A stretch of 64,000 nt of DNA from contig NZ_JASDCU010000011.1 of assembly GCF_030407765.1 (NCBI RefSeq), positions 2,128 to 66,127 of the forward strand, given 5' to 3'. The position numbers were made by a program, and so were the translations under genes. The notes under the pieces were generated by a model. It was given only the letters and a program-made list of their open reading frames with translations. It made no database searches and was not told the origin of the DNA. How positions within the stretch are numbered: the stretch's first letter is position 1; every line of letters begins with the position of its first letter. Below are positions 25,391-33,845 of this stretch, in pieces. This stretch comes from Microbacterium sp. APC 3901 (lineage in GTDB: Bacteria > Actinomycetota > Actinomycetes > Actinomycetales > Microbacteriaceae).

Positions 25391-26931
25391 CAGCGGTACC
25401 TCCCCTCGGCCCACCAGCGATCTCCGGTGCAGAAGACGAGCCAGGCCCGATCATGGTCGTCGATGATCTGCAGGCGATGCCCCTTCTTGCCGCCGGAGGC
25501 TTCCCATCGGCGTTCATGGATCGGCCACGGGCCCGCCCAGGCCTGCACATCGTCGCCGTCGATACGAGCGGGCACCGCCGAGAGAGACCCGCGGTCGTCG
25601 ACGAGGACGGTCTCGCCGTCGGGGGAGAGCACTCCGATGGGGCGAGGCGGACGGAACACCTCGGCGGGAAGAGGATCAGGAAGGCTTCCCGGCCAGGGGT
25701 GCCCGGGATCTCTGGGGGCGACGGCGCGTTCGCCCCACGGAGTGAGCACCTGTCGATCGGCGAGCCAGCGCCCGCCGGAGAGGGCGGCGGTGACGACGCC
25801 CTCGTGGCCGAGCATCGTCTGCACGCGGGAGATCGCGTGGTGCAGACGCTCATCCGTGCCCGACCCGAAGAGTCCGGGCTGGTGATGTGCGGCATCATCG
25901 ACTGCCACGGGGATGATGCGCGCCAGTGCTATTCCGCCGAACGCGCGAGCCTCATCGATCGGCTCCTTCGCAGACTCCGCTCCCAGCGCCTCGAGCTGCC
26001 AGCGCACCCGGTCGACGAGGTCAGCGGCATCGAAGCAGGTCGGATGGAGCCAGGGGCGGGAGAACACCTTGCCGTCGTCGTCGATCAGGTCGATGCGGAC
26101 CTCTGTGCACACCACCGAGGCTTCGCCGAGAGCGAGCATGACCGCATCGGCCGTCTGCCGCACTGCGAAGGCCACCTGATCGGCTCCCGCGAGCGGCGGT
26201 TCGAACTCGACTGAGCGCACGAGTTCGGGGTCGGGCGGTCGTGCCACCACGGCGCGGGAATCGGCGCCGGCGGCGAGGGAGTGCAGGCGGGCGCCGCGCT
26301 CGCCGAAGCGATCGCGCACCTCGATCTCGTCGAGGGCGGCGAAGTCGCCGAGCGTGCGCACGCCGAGCCGGACGAGCAGACCGGTGAGCTGTTCGTCTCG
26401 CAGCACCCCCACGGGGAGCGGGGCGAGGAAGTCCTTCGCGAGACCGGCGGGCACGACGGTGCACGGGGCGTTTCCTCTGGCGGCGAGCTCTGCCGTGAAG
26501 GGGCCATCGGCGATGCCGACGCGCACCTCGGGGAAGCCCGCCTCGGTGAGGACGTCGATGAGGGCCTGCCCCGCTTCGGCCTCGCCGTCGTGGTAGCGGG
26601 AGATGCCCCGTGCACGCACCGCCGCGAGTCCTGGGCGCAGCAGCGCGGCGCCGGGGGCGTGCTTCTCGATGAGCTGCAGCACCGGAAGGAAGGCTCTCTC
26701 GTCTCGGGCGGCGTCGTGCGGCAGCACGCGCAGCGATGAGATGTGCCCCTGAGCGACACGGCGGCGCTGGCCGGCACGCACGCCGTGCTTCCTCGCCGAA
26801 GCGGTGCATGCGACGACGGTGTTCGCATGCACCAGCGCCGTCGGAGGATGAGGCGGTGGCCCGCCCAGGGCGGCGCGCAACGGCCAATCGGGAAGCCACA
26901 GGACGAGGACCCGCAGCGGAGCAGCGGTCAT
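25390..26931 (-). CDS. imuB: ImuB, inactive Y-family polymerase-like mutasome protein
   Basis: 513 aa. It resembles Y-family polymerases in fold, but the catalytic carboxylates are absent. The N-terminal motif reads VLVLWLPDWPLRAAL instead of a DxD-type motif, and the palm segment is LAAVRARGISRYHDGE. The little-finger region follows. In Caulobacter and Mycobacterium, ImuB is a scaffold that binds the β clamp and recruits DnaE2. ATG 26931 overlaps the imuA' stop (ATGA); its own stop overlaps the dnaE2 ATG, so the three proteins are translationally coupled. Confidence 0.9.
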   Translation of the reverse strand: MTAAPLRVLVLWLPDWPLRAALGGPPPHPPTALVHANTVVACTASARKHGVRAGQRRRVAQGHISSLRVLPHDAARDERAFLPVLQLIEKHAPGAALLRPGLAAVRARGISRYHDGEAEAGQALIDVLTEAGFPEVRVGIADGPFTAELAARGNAPCTVVPAGLAKDFLAPLPVGVLRDEQLTGLLVRLGVRTLGDFAALDEIEVRDRFGERGARLHSLAAGADSRAVVARPPDPELVRSVEFEPPLAGADQVAFAVRQTADAVMLALGEASVVCTEVRIDLIDDDGKVFSRPWLHPTCFDAADLVDRVRWQLEALGAESAKEPIDEARAFGGIALARIIPVAVDDAAHHQPGLFGSGTDERLHHAISRVQTMLGHEGVVTAALSGGRWLADRQVLTPWGERAVAPRDPGHPWPGSLPDPLPAEVFRPPRPIGVLSPDGETVLVDDRGSLSAVPARIDGDDVQAWAGPWPIHERRWEASGGKKGHRLQIIDDHDRAWLVFCTGDRWWAEGRYR

Positions 26932-27725
26932 CCGGCCACCGCCAGGCGCGGGTACTCGTGCGGAGCGGACTCGCCGCCGCGCAGACCGGGCAGCGTCGTC
27001 ATCTCAGCCATGGTCTCGACGGCGATGTGCTCGGCGGGCAGCTCTTCGACCGCGCCGTGGGCGCCGGGAAGGCGTACACGCACGCTCGACGACAGCGGAC
27101 TGTGCCGCGTGCGGGCCGACACCGTCGCCGTGGAACCTTCGATCAGTCCCCACCCCTCACCGACGCCGAGCCAGTGCTGGTCGTGCAGTCGGATGGAACC
27201 CTCGCTCTGCGGCCAGGCGCCGGACGCTGCCGACTCGGTGATCAGCAGGGTGCTCCCGCGGTCTCGCAGGCGTGCGCTCAGTCGTGACACATCAGCATCG
27301 CGTGCCCGGCCTCCCGGCTGTACGGCGATCAGCGGAACCACCTCAGCGAGCGCAGAGGTCACGGCGAGCCAGCGGTCTCCCGGCTCGGGGACGAGGATCA
27401 GTCGGGGCAGCTCGATTCCGAACGCCGCTGCGGCTTCGACGCCCAGGGTGGGCATGCCCACCACCGCGCACCAGTGGCCCTTGCGCGACGCCGCAGCGAG
27501 CAGCGCGAGGACGAGGCTGGGCGAGGGCGAGACGGTGTAAGTCGCTCCCGTCTGCAGCCCCTCTTCGGGGAGCAGGGAGGCGAAGGCGGGGTCGAGGGGG
27601 AGCAGCGGATGCTCGCTGCGTCGGCGCTGCATGCGGCTGATCTCCCGGCGCAGCCGAAGAACTTCTCCGGCGCGGGAGTCGCCAGCCGGAGAGAGCGCGG
27701 TCACCGCATCGAGCCCGATCCCCAT
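26928..27725 (-). CDS. imuA: ImuA'-like (RecA/SulA-related) mutasome protein
   Basis: 265 aa. Its place ahead of imuB-dnaE2 and sequence such as LVLALLAAASRKGHWCAVVG and LILVPEPGDRWLAVTSAL match actinobacterial ImuA' (Rv3395c-like), a RecA-fold protein needed for DnaE2-dependent mutagenesis. A classic Walker A is not seen (GLQTGATYTVSPSPS at the expected place), as in other ImuA' proteins. ATG 27725 has GAGGA 8 nt upstream; a far longer in-frame extension into 28169 crosses the opposite-strand peptidase gene and is rejected. A LexA-like box lies just upstream. Confidence 0.85.
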   Translation of the reverse strand: MGIGLDAVTALSPAGDSRAGEVLRLRREISRMQRRRSEHPLLPLDPAFASLLPEEGLQTGATYTVSPSPSLVLALLAAASRKGHWCAVVGMPTLGVEAAAAFGIELPRLILVPEPGDRWLAVTSALAEVVPLIAVQPGGRARDADVSRLSARLRDRGSTLLITESAASGAWPQSEGSIRLHDQHWLGVGEGWGLIEGSTATVSARTRHSPLSSSVRVRLPGAHGAVEELPAEHIAVETMAEMTTLPGLRGGESAPHEYPRLAVAG

Positions 27726-27735
27726 GAACCCATCC

Positions 27736-27751
27736 TCGAAGATATGTACTA
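27736..27751 (-). promoter_or_regulatory. Putative LexA (SOS) box before imuA'-imuB-dnaE2
   Basis: Plus-strand TCGAAGATATGTACTA matches 9 of 12 half-site bases of TCGAAC-N4-GTTCGA and shares GAAGATATGT with the box at 17431. It overlaps the likely -10 region (TACATAT) of imuA'. A second partial half-site (TCGAAC) lies about 25 bp further upstream. Confidence 0.55.
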
Positions 27752-27845
27752 ATAAAGCAACTGGAGTAGATGACGATAGTTCGAACCTCCGACATCGGGG
27801 TGGGAGGTTATCCACACGCCGTCCTCGCCGGCATCCGCCTTCTCC

Positions 27846-27851
27846 TAGCCT
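27846..27851 (+). promoter_or_regulatory. -10 box TAGCCT, leaderless promoter
   Basis: Ends 6 nt before ATG 27858. Confidence 0.55.
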
Positions 27852-27857
27852 TCGGGC

Positions 27858-28328
27858 ATGGATCTCCGCACCGTGGCCGTCGTGACCGTCCATCTCGCGC
27901 TGTTCGTGATCGCCTGCCGACTCGTCGTCATCGACATCGGCACCCATCGACTGCCGAACCGGATCGTGCTCCCCACCCTCGCGGCACTCGTCGTCCTCGG
28001 GGGCGTCGACGCCATCGTCACGGGTGAGAGCACTGCGATGATCAGAGCCGCAGGAGGGATGCTGATCCTCGGCGGCTTCTATGCGGCGCTCCGTCTGCTC
28101 AGCCGCGAGGGCATGGGCGGAGGCGACGTCAAGCTCGCCGCCCTCATCGGCCTGGTCCTCGGGTGGCACAGCTGGCAGGCGCTCGCCGTGGGAGCAGCAT
28201 CGGCCTTCGTCCTGGGGGCGCTGTTCGCCGTGTCGCTGATGATGCTCCGCAGGGCGGACGGCTCGACACGCATCGCCTTCGGGCCGTGGATGGTCCTGGG
28301 CGCGCTGCTCGGCATCGTCATGCGATGA
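27858..28328 (+). CDS. A24-family prepilin peptidase-like membrane protein
   Basis: 156 aa with about five membrane helices. Two aspartates of the A24 (TadV/PilD) family are visible: Asp26 in IDIGTHRLPNRI and the GxGD motif in MGGGDVKLAA. It lacks the N-terminal methylase domain, as in short TadV/CpaA-type peptidases. These cleave type IV-like prepilin leaders at the membrane. No pilin or tad gene lies nearby, so the substrate is elsewhere. ATG 27858 is fixed by its leaderless -10 box. Confidence 0.82.
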   Translation: MDLRTVAVVTVHLALFVIACRLVVIDIGTHRLPNRIVLPTLAALVVLGGVDAIVTGESTAMIRAAGGMLILGGFYAALRLLSREGMGGGDVKLAALIGLVLGWHSWQALAVGAASAFVLGALFAVSLMMLRRADGSTRIAFGPWMVLGALLGIVMR

Positions 28329-28350
28329 GCCTCATCCGCGGTGACGGGGA

Positions 28351-28356
28351 TAGGGT
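28351..28356 (+). promoter_or_regulatory. -10 box TAGGGT, leaderless promoter
   Basis: Ends 6 nt before ATG 28363. Confidence 0.6.
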
Positions 28357-28362
28357 GAGCAC

Positions 28363-28575
28363 ATGGCACTCGCACGACTTCACGGCGGCCCGCTGGACGG
28401 GCAGATCATTCCTCTCGGCGACGCGGACGACAAACTGATCGTCCCCTACAGCGAGACCCAGGTGGTGTACAACCGGCGCGGCGACGCGCAGAACACCGGA
28501 GACACCGACGGTCCCACCGAGATCGACTACTGGTACGACGAAGCCCTCGAGGAGATCAACCCATCGGATGACTGA
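28363..28575 (+). CDS. Small conserved-looking protein, 70 aa
   Basis: 70 aa, acidic, no membrane segment. It begins LARLHGGPLDGQIIPLGDAD, a motif seen at the start of many small actinobacterial proteins of unknown role, and ends with an aromatic/acidic EIDYWYDEALEEI. A leaderless -10 box supports the start. The last 8 nt overlap the start of the CYTH gene, so the two are co-translated. Confidence 0.7.
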   Translation: MALARLHGGPLDGQIIPLGDADDKLIVPYSETQVVYNRRGDAQNTGDTDGPTEIDYWYDEALEEINPSDD

Positions 28576-29212
28576 GCACCACCACGCTCCGCAGTCCGGC
28601 TCCGAACCCTCCAGGGTCGTCGAGGTCGAGCGCAAGTACGACGTCGACGACGCCACTCCGCTTCCGGCGTGGGCGGGGATTCCCGGAGTGGATGCCGTGT
28701 CGTCCGGTGAGGTGCGCGAACTCGACGCACGCTACTTCGACACCGCAGACGCCGAGCTCTCCCGCTCGGGGGTTGCTCTTCGCCGCCGCACGGGCGGCCC
28801 CGATGCCGGTTGGCATATCAAGGGACCGCGTGAGGGCGACGGCCGCCTCGAGATCGGATGGCCGCTGGGTGATGACGACAGGATCCCGGATGCGGTGACC
28901 GCGACCGTCTCGCGATGGGCGACGGGACCGCTGACTCCCCTCGCCCGGATCGAGAACTCCCGGACGGCGTTTCTGCTCACCGGAGCCGCCGGAGTGGTCG
29001 CCGAGTTCGTCGACGATCGCGTTCGCGCGACCGACCTCAGACACGACGTGCAGCGTGAATGGCGCGAGTGGGAGTTCGAGCTCGGGCCCGCTGCTCCCGC
29101 CGATGCGACGGGGCGAGCCGCACTGTTCGAGGCAGTGGAGACGGTGATCTTCGCCGTCGGGGGTCGCGATGCGTCATCCGGCTCCAAGCTCGCCCGCGCT
29201 CTGGGTTTCTGA
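28568..29212 (+). CDS. CYTH-domain protein (triphosphatase family)
   Basis: 214 aa. The N-terminal signature VVEVERKYDV provides the ExExK metal/triphosphate-binding motif of CYTH (tunnel) enzymes. RYFDTADAELSRSGVALRRR, WHIKGPR and IENSRTAFLL supply the other charged strands of the β-tunnel. There is no CHAD domain. Family members hydrolyse inorganic triphosphate or thiamine triphosphate; the substrate here is unknown. ATG 28568 overlaps the end of the preceding small gene. Confidence 0.85.
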   Translation: MTEHHHAPQSGSEPSRVVEVERKYDVDDATPLPAWAGIPGVDAVSSGEVRELDARYFDTADAELSRSGVALRRRTGGPDAGWHIKGPREGDGRLEIGWPLGDDDRIPDAVTATVSRWATGPLTPLARIENSRTAFLLTGAAGVVAEFVDDRVRATDLRHDVQREWREWEFELGPAAPADATGRAALFEAVETVIFAVGGRDASSGSKLARALGF

Positions 29213-29231
29213 CTCCCCGCGCAAGCCCCTT

Positions 29232-29247
29232 CCCCGCAGACGCGGGG
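29232..29247 (+). terminator. Short GC hairpin after the CYTH gene
   Basis: CCCCGC/GCGGGG with a 4-nt loop, no U-tract. It could be a weak terminator or lie in the leader of the polyketide synthase gene. Confidence 0.3.
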
Positions 29248-29257
29248 TCATGCTTGA

Positions 29258-30421
29258 GTGACAGACATGACCCGCTCCGCCGTACTCCGCTCGCTGCGGA
29301 CGATCGTTCCAGACACCGTCATCGAGCAGCATGAGGTGCGCGACATCTTCGCCTCGCAGCCCGACGTCGGGCGCCTCGCGCAGCGGATCATCGGAGCATC
29401 CTTCAACGGATCCGGAATCGACACCCGTCACACCGTCATCGAGGAGCTCTCGCCAACGACGAGCACCGATGAGGCGCTCTTCTTCGATCGGGAGTCCGGC
29501 CTGCTGCAGTCTCCGGGAACGGCTGCGCGCAACGACGTCTACATACGGGAGGCCTCGCGTCTCTTCGTCGAGGTGGCGCGCAGCGCTCTGGACGCGGACC
29601 CTGACATCGTCGCCGCCGACGTCACGCACGTCATCACGGCATCGTGCACGGGGTTCCATGCGCCCGGCCCCGAGTACGAGATCGTGCGGGGGCTGGGCCT
29701 CTCCGACAGCGTGCAGCGCTATCACCTCGGGTTCATGGGGTGTTACGCCTCACTGCCCGCGCTTCGAGCGGCGAGCCAGTTCTGCGCGGCCGATCCCACC
29801 GCGGTGGTACTCGTGGTCAGCGTCGAGCTGTGCACCGTGCACCTCCGCTCGTCGGAGGACCCTGATCTCATCGTCGCCAACTCGCTCTTCGCGGATGGCG
29901 CGGCCGCGGGAATCGTCACCGCGCGCGACCTCGCGACGCCCGTGCCGGCCGTCCGTCTCGACGGCTTCCACACGGCGATCGCCGCCGAGGGTGAGAAGGA
30001 CATGGCCTGGACCATCGGCGACCACGGTTTCGAGATGATCCTGTCGACCAAGGTGCCGCAGATCATCGGCGAGACCATCATCGGCGCCGTCCGTCCGCTC
30101 TACGCCCGCGAGGGCGAACTCGCGGCCGCATTCGACGAGGGGCGAGTGGGGGAGCGCGTGGAGCACTGGGCGATCCACCCTGGCGGACGCAGCATCCTCG
30201 ACCGCGTGCAGGAGCGACTGCAGTTGAGCGACGCGCAGTTGCACCCGGCGCGGGAGACGCTGCGCGAGAACGGCAACATGTCGAGCGCGACGGTGCTCTT
30301 CGTGATCAAGCGGATCCTCGACGACGGCGCGACCGAGGGGTCTCGGGTCGCCGCCATGGCGTTCGGCCCGGGTCTGACCGCCGAGAGTGCGCTGATGACG
30401 GTCACCACCGGCGTCTCGTGA
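29258..30421 (+). CDS. Type III polyketide synthase
   Basis: 387 aa. A chalcone-synthase-fold enzyme that condenses malonyl-CoA units onto an acyl-CoA starter. The catalytic Cys is in HLGFMGCYASLPAL (Cys162), His in AIHPGGRSI (about 307) and Asn in GNMSSATVLF (about 340). SCTGFHAPGPEYE corresponds to the conserved loop before the nucleophile, and AFGPGLTAE is the C-terminal GFGPG-type motif. GTG 29258 is used; ATG 29267 is an alternative, with a TTGAGT -10-like box 7 nt before it. The stop overlaps the start of a methyltransferase. The product is not predictable; resorcinol, pyrone or quinone lipids are candidates. Confidence 0.9.
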   Translation: MTDMTRSAVLRSLRTIVPDTVIEQHEVRDIFASQPDVGRLAQRIIGASFNGSGIDTRHTVIEELSPTTSTDEALFFDRESGLLQSPGTAARNDVYIREASRLFVEVARSALDADPDIVAADVTHVITASCTGFHAPGPEYEIVRGLGLSDSVQRYHLGFMGCYASLPALRAASQFCAADPTAVVLVVSVELCTVHLRSSEDPDLIVANSLFADGAAAGIVTARDLATPVPAVRLDGFHTAIAAEGEKDMAWTIGDHGFEMILSTKVPQIIGETIIGAVRPLYAREGELAAAFDEGRVGERVEHWAIHPGGRSILDRVQERLQLSDAQLHPARETLRENGNMSSATVLFVIKRILDDGATEGSRVAAMAFGPGLTAESALMTVTTGVS

Positions 30422-31137
30422 GACACGACCTGTCGATGCGTGCCACAGAGGCGCGCGAGCTCATGGACGATCCGGATGCCGACATCGGGATGCTGGAGCA
30501 GACGTACAGGCGCTTCCGTCTCGTGAACGCGCTCGTCTCGCGCCCCGGGCTGCTCCATCGCCGCGAGATCCTGCCGCGCGCCCGCCGCGGTCCCCTCCGC
30601 ATCCTGGACATCGGTGCGGGTGGCGGAGATGTGTGCCGGATGATCGCGGCGCGCTTGCGGCGAGCCGGGCTGGATGCCGAGATCACGGCGCTCGATGCCG
30701 ACGAGCGGGCGATCCGCTGGGCTGCGGATCACGACGACGGAGCCGGCATCCGATATCGCTGCGCCTTCGCGGCAGAGCTCGTGGCGGAGGGGGAGCAGTT
30801 CGACGTGGTCTTCTCGAATCACCTGCTGCATCACCTCACGGGGGCGGAGCTCGACGGCCTGCTGCACGACTCCGCGGCGCTCGTCGGCGTCGGCGGAATC
30901 GTGGTGCACCGGGACATCGCCCGCACTCGAGTCGCCTATGCGCTGTACGACGCCGCGACCTGGGCCTTGTCGGGCACTCTGTTCCGCGGCTCGTTCATCC
31001 GGGAGGACGGCCTCATCAGCATCCGTCGCTCGTATACGCGGAGAGAACTGGCCTCTCTCGTGCCGTCGGGGTGGACCGTGCGCTTCGGCCTGCCCTCACG
31101 GCTGGAACTGCGCCGAGAGCCCGAGTCGGCGTCATGA
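30418..31137 (+). CDS. SAM-dependent methyltransferase coupled to the polyketide synthase
   Basis: 239 aa, class I Rossmann methyltransferase. The SAM-binding glycine motif is ILDIGAGGGDVCRM near residue 62, followed by ITALDADERAIRWA and VVFSNHLLHHLT. GTG 30418 overlaps the polyketide synthase stop (GTGA), so the proteins are made together. It probably methylates the polyketide product (O- or C-methylation), which is inference. The locus ends at a hairpin; the flavin oxidoreductase and prenyltransferase genes that accompany similar actinobacterial pairs are absent here. Confidence 0.85.
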   Translation: MRHDLSMRATEARELMDDPDADIGMLEQTYRRFRLVNALVSRPGLLHRREILPRARRGPLRILDIGAGGGDVCRMIAARLRRAGLDAEITALDADERAIRWAADHDDGAGIRYRCAFAAELVAEGEQFDVVFSNHLLHHLTGAELDGLLHDSAALVGVGGIVVHRDIARTRVAYALYDAATWALSGTLFRGSFIREDGLISIRRSYTRRELASLVPSGWTVRFGLPSRLELRREPESAS

Positions 31138-31142
31138 CGCAC

Positions 31143-31176
31143 GAAGGCCCGACACGCGTGAGCGTATCGGGCCTTC
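31143..31176. terminator. Bidirectional terminator hairpin
   Basis: GAAGGCCCGA/TCGGGCCTTC (10 bp), one mismatch, then ACGC/GCGT around a GTGA loop. It separates the convergent methyltransferase and lpd genes. Confidence 0.85.
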
Positions 31177-31193
31177 GAGAACCGATCGTCTGA

Positions 31194-32591
31194 TCAGAAG
31201 TTGATCATGTGACCTGCGAGGCCGTGGAAGCCCTCCTGCAGCGCCTCCGACAGCGTCGGGTGGGTGTGCACGTTGCGCGCCAGTTCGAGAGCGGTGAGGT
31301 CCCACTTCTGGGCCAGCGTCAGCTCGGGCAGAAGCTCGGAGACGTCCGGACCGATCATGTGGGCGCCGATGAGCTCGAGGTGCTCGGCGTCGGCGATCAG
31401 CTTGACGAATCCGACCGGCTCGCCCAGACCGTGCGCCTTGCCGTTGGCCATGAACGGGAAGGTCGCGACCTTGATCTCGCGCCCCTCGTCCTTCGCCTGC
31501 TGCTCGGTGAGGCCGAACGAGGCGACCTGCGGCGAGCAGAACGTCGCACGAGGCATCATGCGGTAGTCGCCGAGCGTCTGGGTCTCTGCTCCGCCGATGG
31601 TCTCGGCAGCGACGACGCCCTGTGCCTCGGCGACGTGGGCGAGCTGCAGCTTGGCGGTCACGTCTCCGATCGCGTAGATGCCCTCGACGTTGGTGCGCAT
31701 GTGGTCGTCGATGTCGATCGCGCCGCGCTCGGTGAGCTTGACGCCGGTGGCCTCGAGGCCGAAGCCCTCGATGTTGGGAGCGAAGCCGACCGACATGAGC
31801 ACCTTGTCGGCCTCGATCGAGCTCTGCTGCCCGTCCTTGCCGGTGTACGACACGGTCACGGAGGAGCCGTTGTCGACCACGGACTCGACCTTGGTGGAGG
31901 TGAGGATGTCGACGCCGTAGTTCTTGTACTGCTTCGCGATCTCCTTCGACACATCGGCATCCTCGTTGGGAAGCGCGCGGTCGAGGAACTCGATGATCGT
32001 GACCTTGACGCCGTAGTTGGTCATCACATAGGCGAATTCCATGCCGATGGCGCCGGCTCCGACAATGACGATCGACTTCGGGAGCTCACGGCTGAGGATC
32101 TGCTCCTCGTAGGTCACGACGTTGTCACTGAGCTGCACGCCCGGCAGCAGTCGGACCTTCGAGCCGGTCGCGATGATCGCGTTGTCGAAGGTGACCTCTT
32201 CGGTCGAGCCGTCGGACTTTGCGACAGAGATCGCCTTCGGACCCGTGAAGGTGCCGCGACCGTCGTACTCGGTCACCTTGTTCTTCTTCATCAGGAAGTG
32301 GATGCCCTTGACGCGGCCGTCGGCGACGACGCGGCTGCGGTCGAACGCCTTGCCGTAGTCGATCGTGAACTCACCCGAGATGCCGAAGAAGTCGGCCTTG
32401 TGGTTGAGCGTGTGCGCGAGCTCCGCGTTCTTCAGGAGAGCCTTGGAGGGGATGCAGCCCACGTTGAGGCACACACCGCCCCAGTACTTCTCTTCGATGA
32501 TGGCGGTGGACAGACCGAGCTGCGCGCTGCGAACCGCAGCGACGTATCCGCCAGGACCTGCACCGAGGATGACGACATCGTAGTGTGGCAT
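31194..32591 (-). CDS. lpdA: Dihydrolipoyl dehydrogenase
   Basis: 465 aa. The FAD-containing E3 subunit that reoxidises dihydrolipoamide in 2-oxoacid dehydrogenase complexes. The FAD loop [11 protein letters not shown] is near residue 11. The redox disulfide is in [13 protein letters not shown] (CxxxxC, about residues 41-46), the NAD-binding loop is [10 protein letters not shown] (about 180), and the C-terminal active-site HTHPTLSE supplies the catalytic His. ATG 32591 is preceded at 6 nt by TAGGCT, giving a leaderless start. It is a stand-alone gene with no E1/E2 nearby. Confidence 0.95.
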   Translation of the reverse strand: MPHYDVVILGAGPGGYVAAVRSAQLGLSTAIIEEKYWGGVCLNVGCIPSKALLKNAELAHTLNHKADFFGISGEFTIDYGKAFDRSRVVADGRVKGIHFLMKKNKVTEYDGRGTFTGPKAISVAKSDGSTEEVTFDNAIIATGSKVRLLPGVQLSDNVVTYEEQILSRELPKSIVIVGAGAIGMEFAYVMTNYGVKVTIIEFLDRALPNEDADVSKEIAKQYKNYGVDILTSTKVESVVDNGSSVTVSYTGKDGQQSSIEADKVLMSVGFAPNIEGFGLEATGVKLTERGAIDIDDHMRTNVEGIYAIGDVTAKLQLAHVAEAQGVVAAETIGGAETQTLGDYRMMPRATFCSPQVASFGLTEQQAKDEGREIKVATFPFMANGKAHGLGEPVGFVKLIADAEHLELIGAHMIGPDVSELLPELTLAQKWDLTALELARNVHTHPTLSEALQEGFHGLAGHMINF

Positions 32592-32597
32592 GCCTTA

Positions 32598-32603
32598 AGC
32601 CTA
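32598..32603 (-). promoter_or_regulatory. -10 box TAGGCT, leaderless promoter of lpdA
   Basis: Minus strand, 6 nt before ATG 32591. It lies at the 3' edge of the upstream CopC gene, whose stop is at 32601. Confidence 0.6.
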
Positions 32604-33260
32604 TCGCTCTGATGGGGCGTCGGAATCGGTGGAATCCGGGGCACGGCGACTGCGGGCCACGAGCCAGACGACGATGCCGGCGATCACGAGCACTCCGGCG
32701 ATCGCGAGCACCCAGATCAGAGCCGCGGAGGCGGACGAATCGTCATTCGTGGGCGCGGGCGTGGCGTCGCTACCGGGGTCTGCGGTCGCAACAGGAGAGG
32801 GCGCGGCCGTGGCGGTGTCGGTGGGGTCGGCGCTCGGTTCTGCTGTCGGGGCGACCTCGGAACTGTTCGCGACCGTGAAGTCGAACTTGTTGGAGGTCGG
32901 GTGGCCGTCGCTGGACACGACCTTCCAGGTCACGGTGTAGACGCCGGCGGGGGCCTCCGTGGCGAGCTGCTGCGTCACGATCGCGCCCTCCACGGTGGCG
33001 GCGCCCTCGGCGACGGAGTTGCCCGCGGGATCCGTCACGACCACCTCGGTCGCGCCGGTCTCGTCGATCAGCTTCGCGCTGAAGGTGAGCGTCAGCTCGG
33101 CAGGGAGGGTGTCGACGGTGCTGTCGGCCTCGGGGGAGGATGCGAGCAGGCTGTCGTGGGCTGAGGCGGAGAGAGGCGCGAAAAGCACCAGGAACGCGGT
33201 CAGAAGGGCTGCGGCGAGTGCGACCGGAGCTGCGGGGAGGCGGCGGGCTGTGGTTTTCAC
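32601..33260 (-). CDS. CopC-domain copper-binding/resistance protein, membrane anchored
   Basis: 219 aa. A signal peptide (VALAAALLTAFLVLFAPLSA, cleavage after ASA) leaves a mature N-terminus of HDSLLASSPEADS. The N-terminal His and the later DGHPTSNKFDF are the copper-ligand pattern of CopC. The Ig-like CopC domain spans residues 36-130. A Thr/Pro/Ala linker (TAEPSADPTDTATAAPSP) then leads to one C-terminal membrane helix (LIWVLAIAGVLVIAGIVVWL) and a basic tail. Likely an extracytoplasmic copper chaperone. The GTG start is set by a TAAGCT -10 box 6 nt upstream. There is no copD neighbour. Confidence 0.88.
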   Translation of the reverse strand: MKTTARRLPAAPVALAAALLTAFLVLFAPLSASAHDSLLASSPEADSTVDTLPAELTLTFSAKLIDETGATEVVVTDPAGNSVAEGAATVEGAIVTQQLATEAPAGVYTVTWKVVSSDGHPTSNKFDFTVANSSEVAPTAEPSADPTDTATAAPSPVATADPGSDATPAPTNDDSSASAALIWVLAIAGVLVIAGIVVWLVARSRRAPDSTDSDAPSER

Positions 33261-33266
33261 ATCCTC

Positions 33267-33272
33267 AGCTTA
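33267..33272 (-). promoter_or_regulatory. -10 box TAAGCT, leaderless promoter
   Basis: Minus strand, 6 nt before GTG 33260 of the CopC-like gene. Confidence 0.55.
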
Positions 33273-33359
33273 TGAAGTGTCGGTATGCGATGCCTGAGTG
33301 TGAAGCGAGCTCCCGCGAGGGGCGTCGGATCAGTTAGTCTGGACGCTTAGGAGGGCATA

Positions 33360-33845
33360 GTGACAGACAGCCAGAATCGATCGGGCGGAGACGCCGCGAT
33401 CCACCGTCCCGGCGAGCAGAGGCACGACGTGACGCAGACGTTCGGGCACGACTCGGACCTCTCCTTCGTGCCTTTCGGCGTGGAGCTCACCGACGTGGAG
33501 CAGGGCGCCATCGCTGCCCTCCCCTCCGGTTCCGCACTGCTTCTGGTGCGCTCCGGAGCTCTTGCGGGGGCCCGCTACCTGCTCGACACCGATGTGACGA
33601 CCGTGGGTCGCCACCCCGAGGCCGACATCTTCTTCGACGACGTGACCGTCTCGCGCCGCCATGCAGAGGTGACTCGCAACGGCTCGACGTTCGAGATCAT
33701 CGACCAGCGCTCGCTCAACGGCACGTACGTCAACGGCGAGCGGGTCGACCGCAGCGCACTGGTCGACGGCACCGAGCTTCGCGTCGGCAAGTTCCGGTTG
33801 AACTTCTTCGTCTCTCCCGTCGATCGCGTCGCGGCGATCGACTGA
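33360..33845 (+). CDS. garA: FHA-domain regulator GarA/OdhI
   Basis: 161 aa. The N-terminal ~65 residues are flexible and contain DVTQTFGHD, a possible counterpart of the ETTSVF phospho-acceptor of GarA/OdhI. The FHA domain follows: VGRHPEADIFFDDVTVSRRH, then IIDQRSLNGTYVNGERV, with the phosphothreonine-binding Arg, Ser and Asn in place. In Actinobacteria the unphosphorylated protein inhibits 2-oxoglutarate dehydrogenase and stimulates glutamate synthesis, under PknB/PknG control. GTG 33360 has AGGAGG upstream. Followed by ftsR as in mycobacteria. Confidence 0.87.
   Translation: MTDSQNRSGGDAAIHRPGEQRHDVTQTFGHDSDLSFVPFGVELTDVEQGAIAALPSGSALLLVRSGALAGARYLLDTDVTTVGRHPEADIFFDDVTVSRRHAEVTRNGSTFEIIDQRSLNGTYVNGERVDRSALVDGTELRVGKFRLNFFVSPVDRVAAID

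Noticed and set aside
26928..28169. Extended imuA' frame reaching into the A24 peptidase gene
   Set aside because: It crosses an opposite-strand gene with its own promoter; ATG 27725 has a good ribosome site and the LexA-like box lies just upstream of it.
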